Assembly (NCBI RefSeq): GCF_900114825.1
Contig: NZ_FOUI01000001.1
Location: forward strand, 310,001 to 374,000
Direction: 5' to 3'
Origin: Halopseudomonas yangmingensis
GTDB lineage: Bacteria; Pseudomonadota; Gammaproteobacteria; Pseudomonadales; Pseudomonadaceae
Length of the DNA: 64,000 bases
A model generated the notes under the pieces. The model ran no database searches. It was not told the DNA's origin and saw only the letters and a program-made list of their open reading frames with translations. Of this stretch, positions 1-9,508 are shown one piece after another; position 1 is the first letter of the stretch; each line of letters begins with the position of its first letter. The translations under genes and the position numbers were made by a program.

Positions 1-1
1 G

Positions 2-622
2 ATGCTGACACTGGTGCTGGCATCGGTGGTGTCCTGGGTGATGATCTTTCAGCGCAGTCAGGCCATACGTGCGGCAAAGACCTCGCTGGATGATTTTGAA
101 GAGCGGTTCTGGTCAGGTGTTGATCTGGCCAAGCTGTATCGCCAGGTTACCGGCAAGCCCAACGAGGATTCGGGGCTTGAGCAGATATTCCGTGCCGGCT
201 TCAAGGAATTTTCGCGCATGCGCCAGCAACCAGGGGTTGACCCGGATGCGGTGATGGATGCGGTGCAGCGTTCGATGCGCGTGGCGATTTCCCGCGAGGA
301 GGAAAAGCTTGAGCAGCATCTGCCGTTCCTTGCCACGGTGGGTTCCACCAGTCCCTACATCGGCCTGTTCGGTACCGTGTGGGGCATCATGAACTCCTTC
401 CGAGGGCTGGCCACCGTGCAGCAGGCAACCCTGGCCACGGTGGCTCCGGGTATTGCCGAGGCGCTGATCGCCACAGCCATTGGTCTGTTTGCGGCAATTC
501 CGGCGGTTATCGCCTACAACCGCTTCTCGGCCCGTTCCGAGATGCTGATCAGCCGCTACTACACCTTTGCCGACGAGTTTTCCAGCATTCTGCACCGTCG
601 TGTGCACGCTGGCGACGAGTAA
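2..622 (+). CDS. tolQ: Tol-Pal system proton-channel subunit TolQ (5' truncated by window edge)
   Basis: TolQ is the inner-membrane MotA/ExbB-type subunit that, with TolR, uses proton motive force to energise TolA during envelope constriction. About 206 residues are visible, while the family has about 230, so the first ~25 residues lie outside the window and the Met at base 2 is probably internal. A partial first membrane segment opens the fragment. The conserved second segment (PYIGLFGTVWGIM) lies near residue 118 and a third hydrophobic segment follows from about residue 147. The stop is 12 bases before tolR, whose ribosome site GGGAG sits in the gap. Identity is secure from sequence and from the tolR-tolA-tolB-pal genes that follow. 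Confidence 0.95.
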   Translation: MLTLVLASVVSWVMIFQRSQAIRAAKTSLDDFEERFWSGVDLAKLYRQVTGKPNEDSGLEQIFRAGFKEFSRMRQQPGVDPDAVMDAVQRSMRVAISREEEKLEQHLPFLATVGSTSPYIGLFGTVWGIMNSFRGLATVQQATLATVAPGIAEALIATAIGLFAAIPAVIAYNRFSARSEMLISRYYTFADEFSSILHRRVHAGDE

Positions 623-634
623 CCGGGAGCGCAC

Positions 635-1081
635 ATGCAGGTTCAGGGCAGACGCCAGAAACGCAAGCCGGTCGCCGAAATGAACGTGGTGCCTTACATC
701 GACGTGATGTTGGTGCTGCTGGTGATTTTCATGGTGACCGCGCCCATGCTCAATCAGGGCGTCAAGGTTGATTTGCCGCAAGTGTCCAGCGAAGTGTTGC
801 CATCCGACACTAACCAGCAGGTGCTGACCCTGTCGGTGCTGGCTGACGGTACCTTCTTCTGGAATTTGGGTGAGGCGGTGGATACCGAGAACCAGACCGA
901 TGCAGCCATCAGCCTTGAGCAGATGACCGATGGCGTTGGCAAGATCATGCGGGCCCGGCCGGATACCCTGGTGTATATCCGTGGTGACCGTGAGGCCAAC
1001 TATGGCGTGGTAGTGAGTGCCATGGCGGCGTTGCAGGGTGCCGGTGTTCCCAATGTCGGACTGATCACCGAGGCCCCGTGA
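635..1081 (+). CDS. tolR: Tol-Pal system protein TolR
   Basis: TolR is the ExbD-like partner of TolQ and forms the proton path that drives TolA. The 148-residue protein has a short basic cytoplasmic N-terminus, one membrane helix at about residues 18-38 and a periplasmic domain. The helix carries the family's key acidic residue, Asp23 in YIDVML, at the same number as in E. coli TolR. The ATG follows a GGGAG ribosome site. The stop overlaps the GTG start of tolA in a GTGA, which implies translational coupling. Length and motif are normal for the family. Confidence 0.96.
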   Translation: MQVQGRRQKRKPVAEMNVVPYIDVMLVLLVIFMVTAPMLNQGVKVDLPQVSSEVLPSDTNQQVLTLSVLADGTFFWNLGEAVDTENQTDAAISLEQMTDGVGKIMRARPDTLVYIRGDREANYGVVVSAMAALQGAGVPNVGLITEAP

Positions 1082-2097
1082 ACAGACGCGACGCACCTCC
1101 GCCGCCGGGTAACAGTCTGGGCGGTCCGCTGCTGAAGTCGATCGGATTGCATCTGGTGGTGATTCTGATGCTGTTTGTATCCTTTACCTCGGCGCCGGAG
1201 TTCGAGCCGGCACGGCCGATTGTGCAGGCTACGTTGGTGCAGCTTAATGCACAGAGCCCGGCTACCACGCCGACTGATCAGCGTATTGCGGGTGAGGCCG
1301 AGCGCACAGCAGCAAAGCGTCATGAGGCCGAAGAGCTGGCCAAACAACGCCAGCAGCAGGAAGCGGAGCGCAAGGCCGCCGAGCAAAAGGTGGCGGAACA
1401 GGCTGCGCAGCAGCGCGAGCAGGCTGCTGCCGCAGAGGTGCGTAAAAAAGCCGAAGAGCAGAAGAAAGCAGAAGAACAGAAAAAGGCCGAAGAGCAGCGC
1501 AAGGCAAATGCTGAGGCAGCTCGCCTGAAGGCGGCTGAGGAGGCCAAGCGCAAGGCTGAAGAAGATGCCAAACGCAAGGCGGCCGAGGAATCCAAACGCA
1601 AGGCAGAGGAAGAGGCCAAGCGGAAAGCGGCGGAAGAGGCCAGGCGTAAGGCTGCCGAGGATGCCAAGCGCAAGGCAGCCGAGGACGCACAACGCAAGGC
1701 GCAGGAAGATGCCCGGGCACGGGCGCTTGCCGAGTTGCTGGCTGACGAGACGCAGTATCAGCGCGCCCCGGCCGAGCAGTTTGGTGAGCAGGTGGCGGCC
1801 AGCTATGACGACCTGATCCGCCGCTATGTGAGTGAGCAGTGGCGGCGTCCGCCGACCGCGCGTAATGGCATGGTGGTACGAGTTCGTATCAGCATGTTGC
1901 CGACCGGGCAGATCACCGATGTGGTGGTGGTACGCTCCAGCGGCGACGCGGGCTTCGATCAGTCAGCGGTTCAGGCCGTGCGCAACGTGGGACGCATACC
2001 TGAGTTCCAGCAACTGTCGCGTGACGACCCGGCCGCATTCAATCGTCTGTATCGGCAACGCGAACTGGTATTCAAACCCGAGGATCTGGATTTCTGA
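1078..2097 (+). CDS. tolA: Tol-Pal system protein TolA
   Basis: TolA spans the periplasm, linking the TolQR motor to Pal and TolB at the outer membrane. The 339-residue protein has an N-terminal membrane helix at about residues 20-39. A long Ala/Lys/Glu-rich helical region runs from about 70 to 220, with repeats of the AKRKAAEEA type. The C-terminal domain (about 240-339) is globular and TonB-like. The start is GTG and overlaps the tolR stop; the stop overlaps the tolB ATG (TGATGA context). The repetitive DNA at about 1440-1720 simply encodes the coiled helix. Low complexity makes the helix length variable between species, so the length is unremarkable. Confidence 0.95.
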   Translation: MNRRDAPPPPGNSLGGPLLKSIGLHLVVILMLFVSFTSAPEFEPARPIVQATLVQLNAQSPATTPTDQRIAGEAERTAAKRHEAEELAKQRQQQEAERKAAEQKVAEQAAQQREQAAAAEVRKKAEEQKKAEEQKKAEEQRKANAEAARLKAAEEAKRKAEEDAKRKAAEESKRKAEEEAKRKAAEEARRKAAEDAKRKAAEDAQRKAQEDARARALAELLADETQYQRAPAEQFGEQVAASYDDLIRRYVSEQWRRPPTARNGMVVRVRISMLPTGQITDVVVVRSSGDAGFDQSAVQAVRNVGRIPEFQQLSRDDPAAFNRLYRQRELVFKPEDLDF

Positions 2098-3395
2098 TGA
2101 AACAGTACATCCGTAGCCTGATGACACTGGCAGCCTTGCTGCTGGCGCAGATGGTAATGGCCCAGGAGGCCATCGAGATTACCCGTGGCACCGATCGGCC
2201 GACACCCATTGCCGTGGTGCCCTTCGGTTGGCAGGGGGCTGCACCCCTGTCCGAGGATCTGGCCCAGATCACCGCCAATAACCTGCGCAATACCGGCATG
2301 TTTGCGCCCTTTGCCCGGGAAAACATGCTCAGCTACCCGACCCGTGCCGAGGAGATCTTTGCCCATGACTGGCGCATGTTGGGGGTGGAGTTTGTCGTGG
2401 CCGGCCGTATAACCGGGACTGCCGAGCGCTACGAGCTCAACTATGCGCTGTACAGCGTGGCGCGTGAAGAGATACTGATGACCAAGGTGGTCAGTGGTAC
2501 CCAGGCGCAGCTGCGTGATATGGCGCACCACTTGAGCGACCAGGTGTTCGAGCAGATTACCGGTATTCGCGGTGCTTTTAGTACCAAGATACTCTACGTA
2601 GCTGCCGAGCGTTTTTCGGTGGACAATACTCGCTACACGCTCCAGCGCGCTGATTACGATGGTGCCCGTGCGGTAACCTTGCTGCAATCGCGTGAGCCGA
2701 TCCTTTCGCCCAGTTATTCGCCGGACGGGCAGCGGATCGCCTATGTGTCCTTCGAGTCGCGTCGTCCGGAAATCTTTGTGCACTGGATCGCCACTGGTCG
2801 GCGTGAGCGCATTACCAGCTTTGAGGGTTTGAATGGTGCGCCGGCCTGGTCGCCGGACGGCGAGCGCCTGGCCTTTGTGCTGTCGCGTGATGGCAACCCG
2901 GAAATCTATGTGATGCATCTGGGCACCCGGCAGATGCAACGTGTTACCAATCATTTCGGCATTGATACCGAGCCGGCCTGGATTGATAACAATACGCTGG
3001 TGTTTACCTCGGACCGGGGTGGCCGGCCGCAGATCTACAAACAGGACTTGCGCACAGGCAGCAGTGAGCGTTTGACCTTTGTTGGCAACTACAATGCCAA
3101 CGCCAAGTTGTCCGTTGACGGTCGTACCATGGTGATGGTGCACCGGCAGGATGGTTACAGGAATTTTCATATTGCCACGCAAGACCTCAAGCGCGGCAAT
3201 CTGAGGGTTTTAACAGAAACGTCATTGGATGAGTCGCCTACTGTTGCTCCCAACGGCACTATGTTAATTTATGCCACCCGTCAACAGGGGCGGGGTGTTC
3301 TCATGCTGGTGTCAACCAACGGCCGTGCGCGTTCGGAAATTCCGACGCCGTTCACGGACCTGCGCGTACCATCATGGTCCCCATACCTGCCATAG
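2097..3395 (+). CDS. tolB: Tol-Pal system periplasmic protein TolB
   Basis: TolB is a periplasmic beta-propeller protein that binds Pal and TolA. The 432-residue protein has a signal peptide ending at AMA/QEA near residue 22, an N-terminal mixed domain to about residue 165, then repeated WD40-like blades with SPDG motifs (for example [11 protein letters not shown] and [10 protein letters not shown]). The ATG overlaps the tolA stop. The gene ends with TAG, which shows that amber is used as a normal stop here, a point relevant to the two amber-interrupted genes elsewhere in the window. Confidence 0.96.
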   Translation: MKQYIRSLMTLAALLLAQMVMAQEAIEITRGTDRPTPIAVVPFGWQGAAPLSEDLAQITANNLRNTGMFAPFARENMLSYPTRAEEIFAHDWRMLGVEFVVAGRITGTAERYELNYALYSVAREEILMTKVVSGTQAQLRDMAHHLSDQVFEQITGIRGAFSTKILYVAAERFSVDNTRYTLQRADYDGARAVTLLQSREPILSPSYSPDGQRIAYVSFESRRPEIFVHWIATGRRERITSFEGLNGAPAWSPDGERLAFVLSRDGNPEIYVMHLGTRQMQRVTNHFGIDTEPAWIDNNTLVFTSDRGGRPQIYKQDLRTGSSERLTFVGNYNANAKLSVDGRTMVMVHRQDGYRNFHIATQDLKRGNLRVLTETSLDESPTVAPNGTMLIYATRQQGRGVLMLVSTNGRARSEIPTPFTDLRVPSWSPYLP

Positions 3396-3439
3396 GGGTG
3401 ATCAACACAAACCATATGGGGTTTTCTCAGGAGTCTATG

Positions 3440-3934
3440 ATGCAAGTTATCAAGTTCGGCAAGTTCGCAGCTCTGGTTGTGGCTTTTGGCGCGGTAGTAG
3501 GTTGTTCCTCCAAGGGTGGTGATGCAGCCGGTACCGGTGCCATCGACCCGAACGCTGGTTACACCGGTTCCGCCGTTGACAGCAGCCTGAGCAGCGAAGA
3601 AGCGGCACTGCGTGCCATCACCACTTTCTACTTCGAGTTTGACAGCTCCGAGCTGAAGCCCGAAGCCATGCGCTCCCTGGACGTACACGCCAAGGATCTC
3701 AAGGCCGCTGGCAACCGTGTAGTACTCGAAGGTCACACTGACGAGCGTGGCACCCGCGAGTACAACATGGCTCTGGGCGAGCGTCGTGCTGCTTCCGTAC
3801 AGCGCTACCTGGTTCTGCAGGGCGTGTCTCCGGCTCAGCTGGAACTGGTCTCCTACGGCGAAGAGAAGCCGGCTGCTCTGGGTTCCACCGAGGAAGCCTG
3901 GGCTCAGAACCGTCGTGTAGAGCTGCGCAAGTAA
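3440..3934 (+). CDS. pal: Peptidoglycan-associated lipoprotein Pal (OprL)
   Basis: Pal anchors the outer membrane to peptidoglycan and is the outer-membrane end of the Tol system. The start at 3440 gives 164 residues and the sequence MQVIKFGKF, which aligns with the known OprL N-terminus, and it stands 6 bases after AGGAG. An ATG 3 bases earlier is less well spaced. A lipoprotein signal ends at VGC near residue 20. The OmpA-like domain (about residues 60-164) carries the peptidoglycan-binding segment [12 protein letters not shown] and the end [10 protein letters not shown]. The acidic and basic residues that bind diaminopimelate are present. Very confident. Confidence 0.97.
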   Translation: MQVIKFGKFAALVVAFGAVVGCSSKGGDAAGTGAIDPNAGYTGSAVDSSLSSEEAALRAITTFYFEFDSSELKPEAMRSLDVHAKDLKAAGNRVVLEGHTDERGTREYNMALGERRAASVQRYLVLQGVSPAQLELVSYGEEKPAALGSTEEAWAQNRRVELRK

Positions 3935-3938
3935 GATC

Positions 3939-4724
3939 ATGAATATGTTCCGTGGAGTCGTGCTGGCAGCTGTCATGCTGCCGTCGCTGGCATTGGCACA
4001 GGTACCTGTGTTCGATGCCGGGGGTAACCGCCAGGGTAGCGTTGCCGGCTCCCCGGGACAGATTCAGCCGCAGATGGCTGGCCTCTCTGCCGAGGGCCAG
4101 CTACTGCAACAGCTGTATCAGCTACAACAGGAAGTTTCCATGCTGCGCGGCCTGCTGGAAGAGCAGGAGCATCGTATCCAACGCATGGAGCGTGATCAGC
4201 TGGAGCGTTATCAGGACCTTGATCGTCGTCTGGCCGGCGGAGGCACTTCTTCCGCTGCACAATCACCTGCTGCTGCAGGAAGTAGTCAGACCTCTGTCGC
4301 CGAATCTCCGGCCGACACTGCCCAGGGCAGTGCTGCCGCCACGCCGGATCCCGAGCGTGAAAAACTGATGTATGAAGCCGCCTTCGATCTGGTCAGGGCG
4401 CGAGATTTTGAAAAGGCGGTAACCGCCTTCACCGCCTTCCTGCGCCGCTATCCGGATAGCGAGTATGCCGGTAATGCCCAGTACTGGCTGGGTGAGGTGT
4501 ATCTGGTGCAGAACGATCTGGATTCTGCCGGACGTGCCTTTGCCGGGGTTCTGAGTCGTTATGCCGGGCATCGCAAGGAAGCTGACGCCATGTACAAGCT
4601 GGCAGACGTCGAGCGCCGACTCGGTAATACTGACAAGGCGCGAGAGCTGTACCGCGAGGTTCTGTCCAGGCATGCCGGGACTACTGCGGCCCAACTGGCA
4701 CGCCGCGATCTTGACGCGCTGTGA
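3939..4724 (+). CDS. cpoB: Cell division coordinator CpoB (YbgF)
   Basis: CpoB is a periplasmic protein that binds TolA and coordinates peptidoglycan synthesis with outer-membrane constriction. The 261-residue protein has a signal peptide (cleavage after ALA, near residue 20), a coiled-coil trimerisation region at about 45-95, a Ser/Ala-rich linker, then TPR repeats from about 140 (AAFDLVRARDFEKAVTAF, AQYWLGEVYL). It begins four bases after the pal stop and closes the tol operon. In P. aeruginosa the next genes are queE and queC; here the tRNA-Lys gene follows directly. Confidence 0.94.
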   Translation: MNMFRGVVLAAVMLPSLALAQVPVFDAGGNRQGSVAGSPGQIQPQMAGLSAEGQLLQQLYQLQQEVSMLRGLLEEQEHRIQRMERDQLERYQDLDRRLAGGGTSSAAQSPAAAGSSQTSVAESPADTAQGSAAATPDPEREKLMYEAAFDLVRARDFEKAVTAFTAFLRRYPDSEYAGNAQYWLGEVYLVQNDLDSAGRAFAGVLSRYAGHRKEADAMYKLADVERRLGNTDKARELYREVLSRHAGTTAAQLARRDLDAL

Positions 4725-4746
4725 TTCGGGCAGCTGTAAAAAAAGC

Positions 4747-4774
4747 TTGAGTTCAGTCGAAAAATCAGTACCAT
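4747..4774 (+). promoter_or_regulatory. Probable sigma-70 promoter of tRNA-Lys
   Basis: A TTGAGT -35 element (4747-4752) and a TACCAT -10 element (4769-4774) are separated by 16 bases. They are followed by a GC-rich discriminator (GCGCGC), as is common for stable-RNA genes. The tRNA begins 15 bases after the -10. Inferred by eye only. Confidence 0.55.
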
Positions 4775-4788
4775 AGCGCGCATTCGAA

Positions 4789-4864
4789 GGGTCGTTAGCT
4801 CAGTCGGTAGAGCAGTTGGCTTTTAACCAATTGGTCGTAGGTTCGAATCCTACACGACCCACCA
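4789..4864 (+). tRNA. tRNA-Lys (anticodon TTT)
   Basis: This 76-base cloverleaf has its 3' CCA encoded. The acceptor stem GGGTCGT pairs with ACGACCC. The anticodon arm GTTGG/CCAAT encloses a loop with TTT at 4822-4824. The T-arm has the GGTTCGAATCC core. In Pseudomonas this tRNA-Lys, next to the tol-que genes, is a known integration site for PAPI-2/pKLC102-type elements. Here nadA follows within 100 bases, so the site looks empty. Confidence 0.98.
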
Positions 4865-4962
4865 TTTTCTCTCGCACGCCTCTCCCTGCCTCTTTCTGCT
4901 CGGTACGCCAAAGCGTTGGCGTGCGTGATACCATCAGCTCACCTTTGCAATGGGTTGAAATC

Positions 4963-6021
4963 ATGTCGCAGATTCCCGAGCGCCTGCTGGTTCAGGCCCA
5001 TCTTGATGCCAAGCAGCCCAGACCTCTGAGCGATGCCGAAACCGCTGATTACAAGGCGCGTATCGCTGAAGCCCTGCAGCGCCACAATGCTGTGTTGGTG
5101 GCTCATTACTACACCGATCCGGTACTGCAGGCGCTGGCCGAAGAAACCGGTGGCTGTGTCTCCGATTCGCTGGAAATGGCCCGTTTTGGCAAGGAACATC
5201 CGGCAACCACGCTGGTCGTTGCCGGGGTCCGTTTCATGGGTGAAACGGCAAAGATTCTGAGTCCGGAAAAGCGCATCCTGATGCCGACCCTTGAGGCTAC
5301 CTGTTCGCTCGATCTAGGTTGCCCGATCGACGAATTCTCGGCTTTTTGCGATCAGCACCCGGAGCGGACCGTGGTGGTTTATGCCAACACCTCGGCGGCA
5401 GTCAAAGCGCGTGCCGACTGGGTGGTGACCTCAAGTTGCGCACTGGATATCGTCAATCATCTGATGGATCGTGGCGAAAAAATCCTCTGGGCACCCGATC
5501 AACATCTCGGCGACTATATCCAGCGTCAGACGGGTGCTGACATGCTGCTCTGGCAAGGCTCCTGCATTGTGCATGAGGAGTTCAAGGCCAAGGCGCTGCT
5601 TGATCTGAAAAAGGTCTGGCCGGAGGCGGCGATACTGGTGCATCCGGAATCACCGGCGTCGGTGGTCGAGCTGGCTGATGTGGTTGGTTCGACCAGCCAG
5701 TTGATCAATGCCACGCGAACCTTGCCGAATCCGGTGTTCATTGTGGCTACCGATCGCGGCATCTTCTACAAGATGCAGCAGGCTGCCCCTGATCGCCGGT
5801 TGATCGAGGCGCCGACCGCAGGTGATGGTGCTACCTGCCGAAGCTGTGCCAACTGCCCCTGGATGGCAATGAATACCCTGCCTCGGGTGTTGCAGAGTCT
5901 GGAGCAGGGTAGTGACGAGATATTGGTTGATCCGCAACTGATTCCGCGTGCGGTGTTGCCGCTGCAGCGCATGCTCGACTTCACCCGTCAGCGCGGTATC
6001 AGCAAGCCGGGCAACGCCTGA
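4963..6021 (+). CDS. nadA: Quinolinate synthase NadA
   Basis: NadA condenses iminoaspartate with dihydroxyacetone phosphate to quinolinate, the second step of de novo NAD synthesis. With the ATG at 4963 the protein has 352 residues. An upstream extension of the frame would run into the tRNA and is not credible. Conserved motifs include AHYYTDP (about 47-53), the cysteine in [10 protein letters not shown] (Cys114, Cys120), SSCALDI, and the C-terminal [10 protein letters not shown] that supplies further cysteines for the [4Fe-4S] cluster region. The ribosome site is weak (GGGTTGAAATC before the ATG). It is transcribed alone, convergent with the peptidase gene that follows. Confidence 0.96.
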   Translation: MSQIPERLLVQAHLDAKQPRPLSDAETADYKARIAEALQRHNAVLVAHYYTDPVLQALAEETGGCVSDSLEMARFGKEHPATTLVVAGVRFMGETAKILSPEKRILMPTLEATCSLDLGCPIDEFSAFCDQHPERTVVVYANTSAAVKARADWVVTSSCALDIVNHLMDRGEKILWAPDQHLGDYIQRQTGADMLLWQGSCIVHEEFKAKALLDLKKVWPEAAILVHPESPASVVELADVVGSTSQLINATRTLPNPVFIVATDRGIFYKMQQAAPDRRLIEAPTAGDGATCRSCANCPWMAMNTLPRVLQSLEQGSDEILVDPQLIPRAVLPLQRMLDFTRQRGISKPGNA

Positions 6022-6039
6022 GGGCGCTGCCCGGGTCGC

Positions 6040-7503
6040 TCAGAACCCCTTGATAACTTCACGCAAGCGCTCCAGCTCCTGCTGGCGCGCACGTATGCGT
6101 GCGTTGTGCACGAAGTTGTCACCAGAGCGTCGAAGCGCCAGATCCAGTTGCTCACCGGCCTGGGCCAGATCGCCGGCGAGCATGAAGTATTCGGCGCGGG
6201 CGCTGTGCACGCCAACAATGTTGCCGGCCAGGCCGCGAATCTCAGCCGCCAGATACCAGACATCCGGATCCCCCGGGCGTAGCCCGGCGAGCCGGTCGAT
6301 GACCTGTTCTGCCTCGCGGTGACGCTGGCTGGCCATCAGCAGGTCGGCCTTGATAAACAGCAGCGGGAAATGCCCCGGATGCTCTTCCAGCAGGCGATCT
6401 GCATGCGCCAGAGCCTGTGCATGCAGTCCGCGACCGGCTTCCAGTTCGATTTGGGCATAGCGGATGATCAGATTGCCGGGCTCTGCAGAAAGCAATTGCT
6501 GCAGTTGCTGCTCGGCCTCGTCAAACTGGCTGGCGCGCAGCAGCGCCTGCATCAGGCCGTAGCGTGCTGCGTGGTGCTGTTCGCCATGTTCCTCAAGTTG
6601 GGCGCGGAAACGCTGCGCGGCTAATCCGGGGCTTTGCTCATAGAAAAGCTGCATCCGGGCGCGCAGCATCTGATAATCCAGGCTGTCGCGCCGGCCGCCA
6701 CCGCCCAGCTGTTCGGCACGGTTACGCGAGTCGGCAATGCGTGATTGGCTGACCGGGTGGGTCAGCAGAAATTCTGGTGGCGTGCGATCAAACCGGCTTA
6801 GCTGCGACAGCCTTTCAAACATGTCCGGCATGGCGCCGGGGTCGTAGCCGGCCTGGCGCAGGTTGAGCAGGCCGATGCGATCCGCTTCCTGTTCGTTCTG
6901 CCGTGAGAATCGCCGCTGTTCCTGGATGGCTGCGGCCTGGGTGGAAGCCAGTGCAGCAAAACCGGCATCACCGCCGCCGCTGGCAGCCAGCACTACGCTG
7001 GCGAGCATGGCGGTCATCAGCGGTATTCGCATGCGCTGCTGGTGTTCGAGGTTGCGGGCAAAATGGCGCTGGGACAGGTGCGCCAGTTCGTGGGCCATGA
7101 CCGAGGCGAACTCGGATTCGCTGCGTGCATGCAGGAACAGGCCGCCATTGACGCCTATCACGCCGCCAGGCGCGGCAAAGGCATTCAGTTGCGAGCTGTT
7201 GATCACCACAAAGGCCAGGCGTCGATCTTCCAGCTGGCTGGTTTGCACCAGATGGTAAACATGTTGCTCCAGATAATCCTTCAGCAATGGATCATCCAGG
7301 GTTCGAACGGCACCGCGCAGCATGGACAGCCAGGCGCGACCGAGCTGGTATTCCTGCTCGCGGGACATGATCGAGGCGCTGGTGTCGCCCAGTGACGGCA
7401 GATTGAATTCGCTCTGGGCAACGGCTGTCGACATCCCGGCAGTCCCTGCGACCAGCAGTCCGCCACCCACCAGCACGGCTCCCGCAAAATGTCTGAAACC
7501 CAT
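6040..7503 (-). CDS. bepA: BepA-like periplasmic M48 metalloprotease with TPR repeats
   Basis: The 487-residue protein has a signal peptide (cleavage near residue 30, AVAQ), an M48 zinc-protease domain with HELAH at residues 138-142 and the third-ligand helix NEQEADRIG near residue 205. A C-terminal TPR array runs from about 300 to 485. This is the layout of BepA (YfgC), which degrades or matures stalled LptD and interacts with the BAM complex. The ATG has AAGGG upstream. It matches the position of PA1005 between nadA and a TusA-like gene. BepA function is inferred from the family; a relative with another substrate is possible. Confidence 0.88.
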   Translation of the reverse strand: MGFRHFAGAVLVGGGLLVAGTAGMSTAVAQSEFNLPSLGDTSASIMSREQEYQLGRAWLSMLRGAVRTLDDPLLKDYLEQHVYHLVQTSQLEDRRLAFVVINSSQLNAFAAPGGVIGVNGGLFLHARSESEFASVMAHELAHLSQRHFARNLEHQQRMRIPLMTAMLASVVLAASGGGDAGFAALASTQAAAIQEQRRFSRQNEQEADRIGLLNLRQAGYDPGAMPDMFERLSQLSRFDRTPPEFLLTHPVSQSRIADSRNRAEQLGGGGRRDSLDYQMLRARMQLFYEQSPGLAAQRFRAQLEEHGEQHHAARYGLMQALLRASQFDEAEQQLQQLLSAEPGNLIIRYAQIELEAGRGLHAQALAHADRLLEEHPGHFPLLFIKADLLMASQRHREAEQVIDRLAGLRPGDPDVWYLAAEIRGLAGNIVGVHSARAEYFMLAGDLAQAGEQLDLALRRSGDNFVHNARIRARQQELERLREVIKGF

Positions 7504-7587
7504 GGTTACCCTTGACTCCCGCCTGTTGTATTGTTTGTGGCCCCCGCAGGGGGGCTATACTTGGCCATCCCTGTCCGGAGATTCTGC

Positions 7588-7842
7588 ATGACCGATGTTT
7601 CTGTTGACCATCCTTTCGACCAGCAGCTTGATGCGCGAGAACTGGCTTGCCCGTTGCCGTTGTTGAAGGCCAAGCAGGCGATCAGTGGCATGCAGGTCGG
7701 TCAGGTGCTCTGGCTGCTGGCAACCGATGCCGGTTCGCAACGGGACATCCGGCGCTATGCCGAGCTGTCGGGGCACATTCTGGAAGCCAGCGAGACCTTT
7801 GACGGCGAATTCCACTATTGGTTGCGCAAGAGCGGTGACTGA
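7588..7842 (+). CDS. TusA-family sulfur-carrier-like protein (PA1006-like)
   Basis: This 84-residue protein has the TusA-family signature LDARELACPLPLLKAKQAI near its N-terminus, with the sulfur-carrying Cys in CPLP. The start at 7588 has GGAG 7 bases upstream; a longer frame upstream has no ribosome site. By position and size it corresponds to P. aeruginosa PA1006, reported to be needed for molybdenum homeostasis and nitrate use. That link is interesting given the nitrite-respiration genes in this window, but the function here is inferred. It is divergent from the bepA-like gene and upstream of perM on the same strand. Confidence 0.9.
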   Translation: MTDVSVDHPFDQQLDARELACPLPLLKAKQAISGMQVGQVLWLLATDAGSQRDIRRYAELSGHILEASETFDGEFHYWLRKSGD

Positions 7843-7911
7843 ATGTTGCACCAGACCGCCTGTCTTTGGCGGCCTTCATGATCGACGCTGGACGGAACGA
7901 GTTCAATCACC

Positions 7912-8994
7912 ATGATCAAGGTTTTTCAAAGCTGGATGCACCGCTACTTCTCCGATGAGGAGGCCGTGGTGCTGGCTGTGCTGCTGCTGCTGGGTTTTAC
8001 CGTGATCATTGGTTTCGGTGGCAAGCTGGCGCCATTGCTGACCGGCCTGGTGCTGGCCTACCTGCTGCAAGGGCTGGTGCAGCAACTCAAGCGCTGGAAC
8101 CTGCCGCACTGGCTGGCCGTATGGGCAGTGTTCATGTTGTTTCTTGGTGGTTTGGCAACGCTGTTTGGTGTGGTGGTGCCGCTGGTCTGGAAGCAGATCA
8201 TCAACCTGTTCAACGAATTGCCACGCATGCTGGCTGAATGGCAGAACCTGCTGATGCATCTGCCGGAGCGCTATCCGGCCTTTATTTCCGAAGAACAGAT
8301 AGAGCGACTGGTTCGCTCGGCGAATGCCGAGGCCGGCCAGTTCGGTCAATGGCTCTTGTCACAATCGCTGGCCAGCTTGCCGATGTTGATGAATATCCTT
8401 ATCTATCTGGTTCTGGTGCCGATTCTGGTGTTCTTCTTTCTGATGGACAGCCAGAAGATCAGTACCTGGATCAGTGAGCACCTTCCGCGCCGGCGTCGTC
8501 TGGTCACCGTGGTATGGGAAGAGGTGAACCTGCAGATTGCCAATTACATACGTGGCAAGGTTATCGAAATTATCATAGTCGGCGCTGTCACCTATGTGTG
8601 CTTTACCGTGCTGAACGTCAATTATGCGGCCTTGCTGGCGGTGCTGGTCGGACTGTCAGTGCTGGTGCCCTATATCGGTGCGGCTGTGGCGACTATTCCG
8701 GTCGCGTTGATCGGTCTTTTCCAGTGGGGGCTGGGCAGCGAGTTCATGGTGCTGATGGTGGTGTATGCCGTGATCCAGGCCCTGGATGGCAATGTGCTGG
8801 TTCCTGTGCTGTTTTCCGAGGCAGTCAACCTGCATCCGATCGCAATTATTGCGGCGGTGCTGATCTTTGGTGGCTTGTGGGGGTTCTGGGGGGTGTTCTT
8901 TGCGATCCCTCTGGCAACGCTGTTCAAGGCGGTGCTCTATGCCTGGCCGAGGGGTGTTGAGGCAGCGGTAGAGACGGCCGACAGCAGTAGCTGA
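7912..8994 (+). CDS. perM: AI-2E/PerM family transporter
   Basis: The 360-residue membrane protein belongs to the AI-2E transporter (PerM, UPF0118) family. Hydrophobic segments appear near residues 20-45, 60-90, 155-185, 220-255, 260-290 and 305-340, a typical 7-8 helix layout. The C-terminal half has the family-conserved stretch LVPYIGAAVATIP and a DGNVLVPVLFSEAVNLHP motif. Substrates differ among members (AI-2 export, sodium/proton exchange), so no substrate is assigned. It lies in the conserved nadA-purC block, 69 bases after the TusA-like gene. Confidence 0.9.
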   Translation: MIKVFQSWMHRYFSDEEAVVLAVLLLLGFTVIIGFGGKLAPLLTGLVLAYLLQGLVQQLKRWNLPHWLAVWAVFMLFLGGLATLFGVVVPLVWKQIINLFNELPRMLAEWQNLLMHLPERYPAFISEEQIERLVRSANAEAGQFGQWLLSQSLASLPMLMNILIYLVLVPILVFFFLMDSQKISTWISEHLPRRRRLVTVVWEEVNLQIANYIRGKVIEIIIVGAVTYVCFTVLNVNYAALLAVLVGLSVLVPYIGAAVATIPVALIGLFQWGLGSEFMVLMVVYAVIQALDGNVLVPVLFSEAVNLHPIAIIAAVLIFGGLWGFWGVFFAIPLATLFKAVLYAWPRGVEAAVETADSSS

Positions 8995-9011
8995 GGGCCG
9001 TCAGTCGGGGG

Positions 9012-9479
9012 TCAGGCAAGCTGGCGGACGGCCTCCAGGACCTCGTCAACGTGTCCGCTGACCTTGACCTTGCGCCACTCGTGGCGCAGAACACCTTCAC
9101 GGTCGATGATAAAAGTACTGCGTTCAATGCCTTCATATTGCTTGCCGTACATCTGCTTTTGTTTGATCACGTCGAACAGGCGGCAGAGTTGCTCGTCAGC
9201 ATCGCTGATCAGCTCGAAGGGAAAGCCGTGCTTGCTGCGGAAACCTTCGTGAACCCGCAGGCTGTCCTTGGAGATGCCGTAGATAACGGCGCCGGCCTGC
9301 TCAAAGTCGGCGTGGCGGTCTCTGAAGTCCTGGCCTTCGGTGGTGCAGCCGGGCGTGTTGTCCTTGGGGTAGAAATACAGCACCAGAACCTTTCCCTTGA
9401 GTCCGCTCAGGGATACCTGTTGGCCGGACGTGGCGGCAGCGCTGAAGTCAGGTGCCGGCTGGTTGAGGGTAATGTTCAT
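9012..9479 (-). CDS. bcp: Thioredoxin-dependent peroxiredoxin Bcp
   Basis: Bcp reduces hydrogen peroxide and organic hydroperoxides. The 155-residue protein has the peroxidatic Cys45 in the motif FYPKDNTPGCTTEGQ. The resolving Cys found five residues later in E. coli Bcp is absent (CTTEGQDF), as in several Pseudomonas homologues, so this would be a 1-Cys or alternatively resolved type. The ATG is preceded by AGGAG. The downstream end faces perM convergently. It is followed upstream by gcvR on the same strand, 29 bases away, possibly one transcript. Confidence 0.95.
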   Translation of the reverse strand: MNITLNQPAPDFSAAATSGQQVSLSGLKGKVLVLYFYPKDNTPGCTTEGQDFRDRHADFEQAGAVIYGISKDSLRVHEGFRSKHGFPFELISDADEQLCRLFDVIKQKQMYGKQYEGIERSTFIIDREGVLRHEWRKVKVSGHVDEVLEAVRQLA

Positions 9480-9508
9480 CTGTTCTGTCTCCTGTTGTGT
9501 TCGGGCAA

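Noticed and set aside
1440-1720. Tandem-repeat-like DNA
   Set aside because: It encodes the Ala/Lys/Glu helix of TolA; this is normal for the gene and not a mobile or regulatory repeat.
4816-4962. N-terminal extension of NadA through the tRNA-Lys
   Set aside because: It would overlap a functional tRNA, and the conserved NadA sequence starts at 4963.
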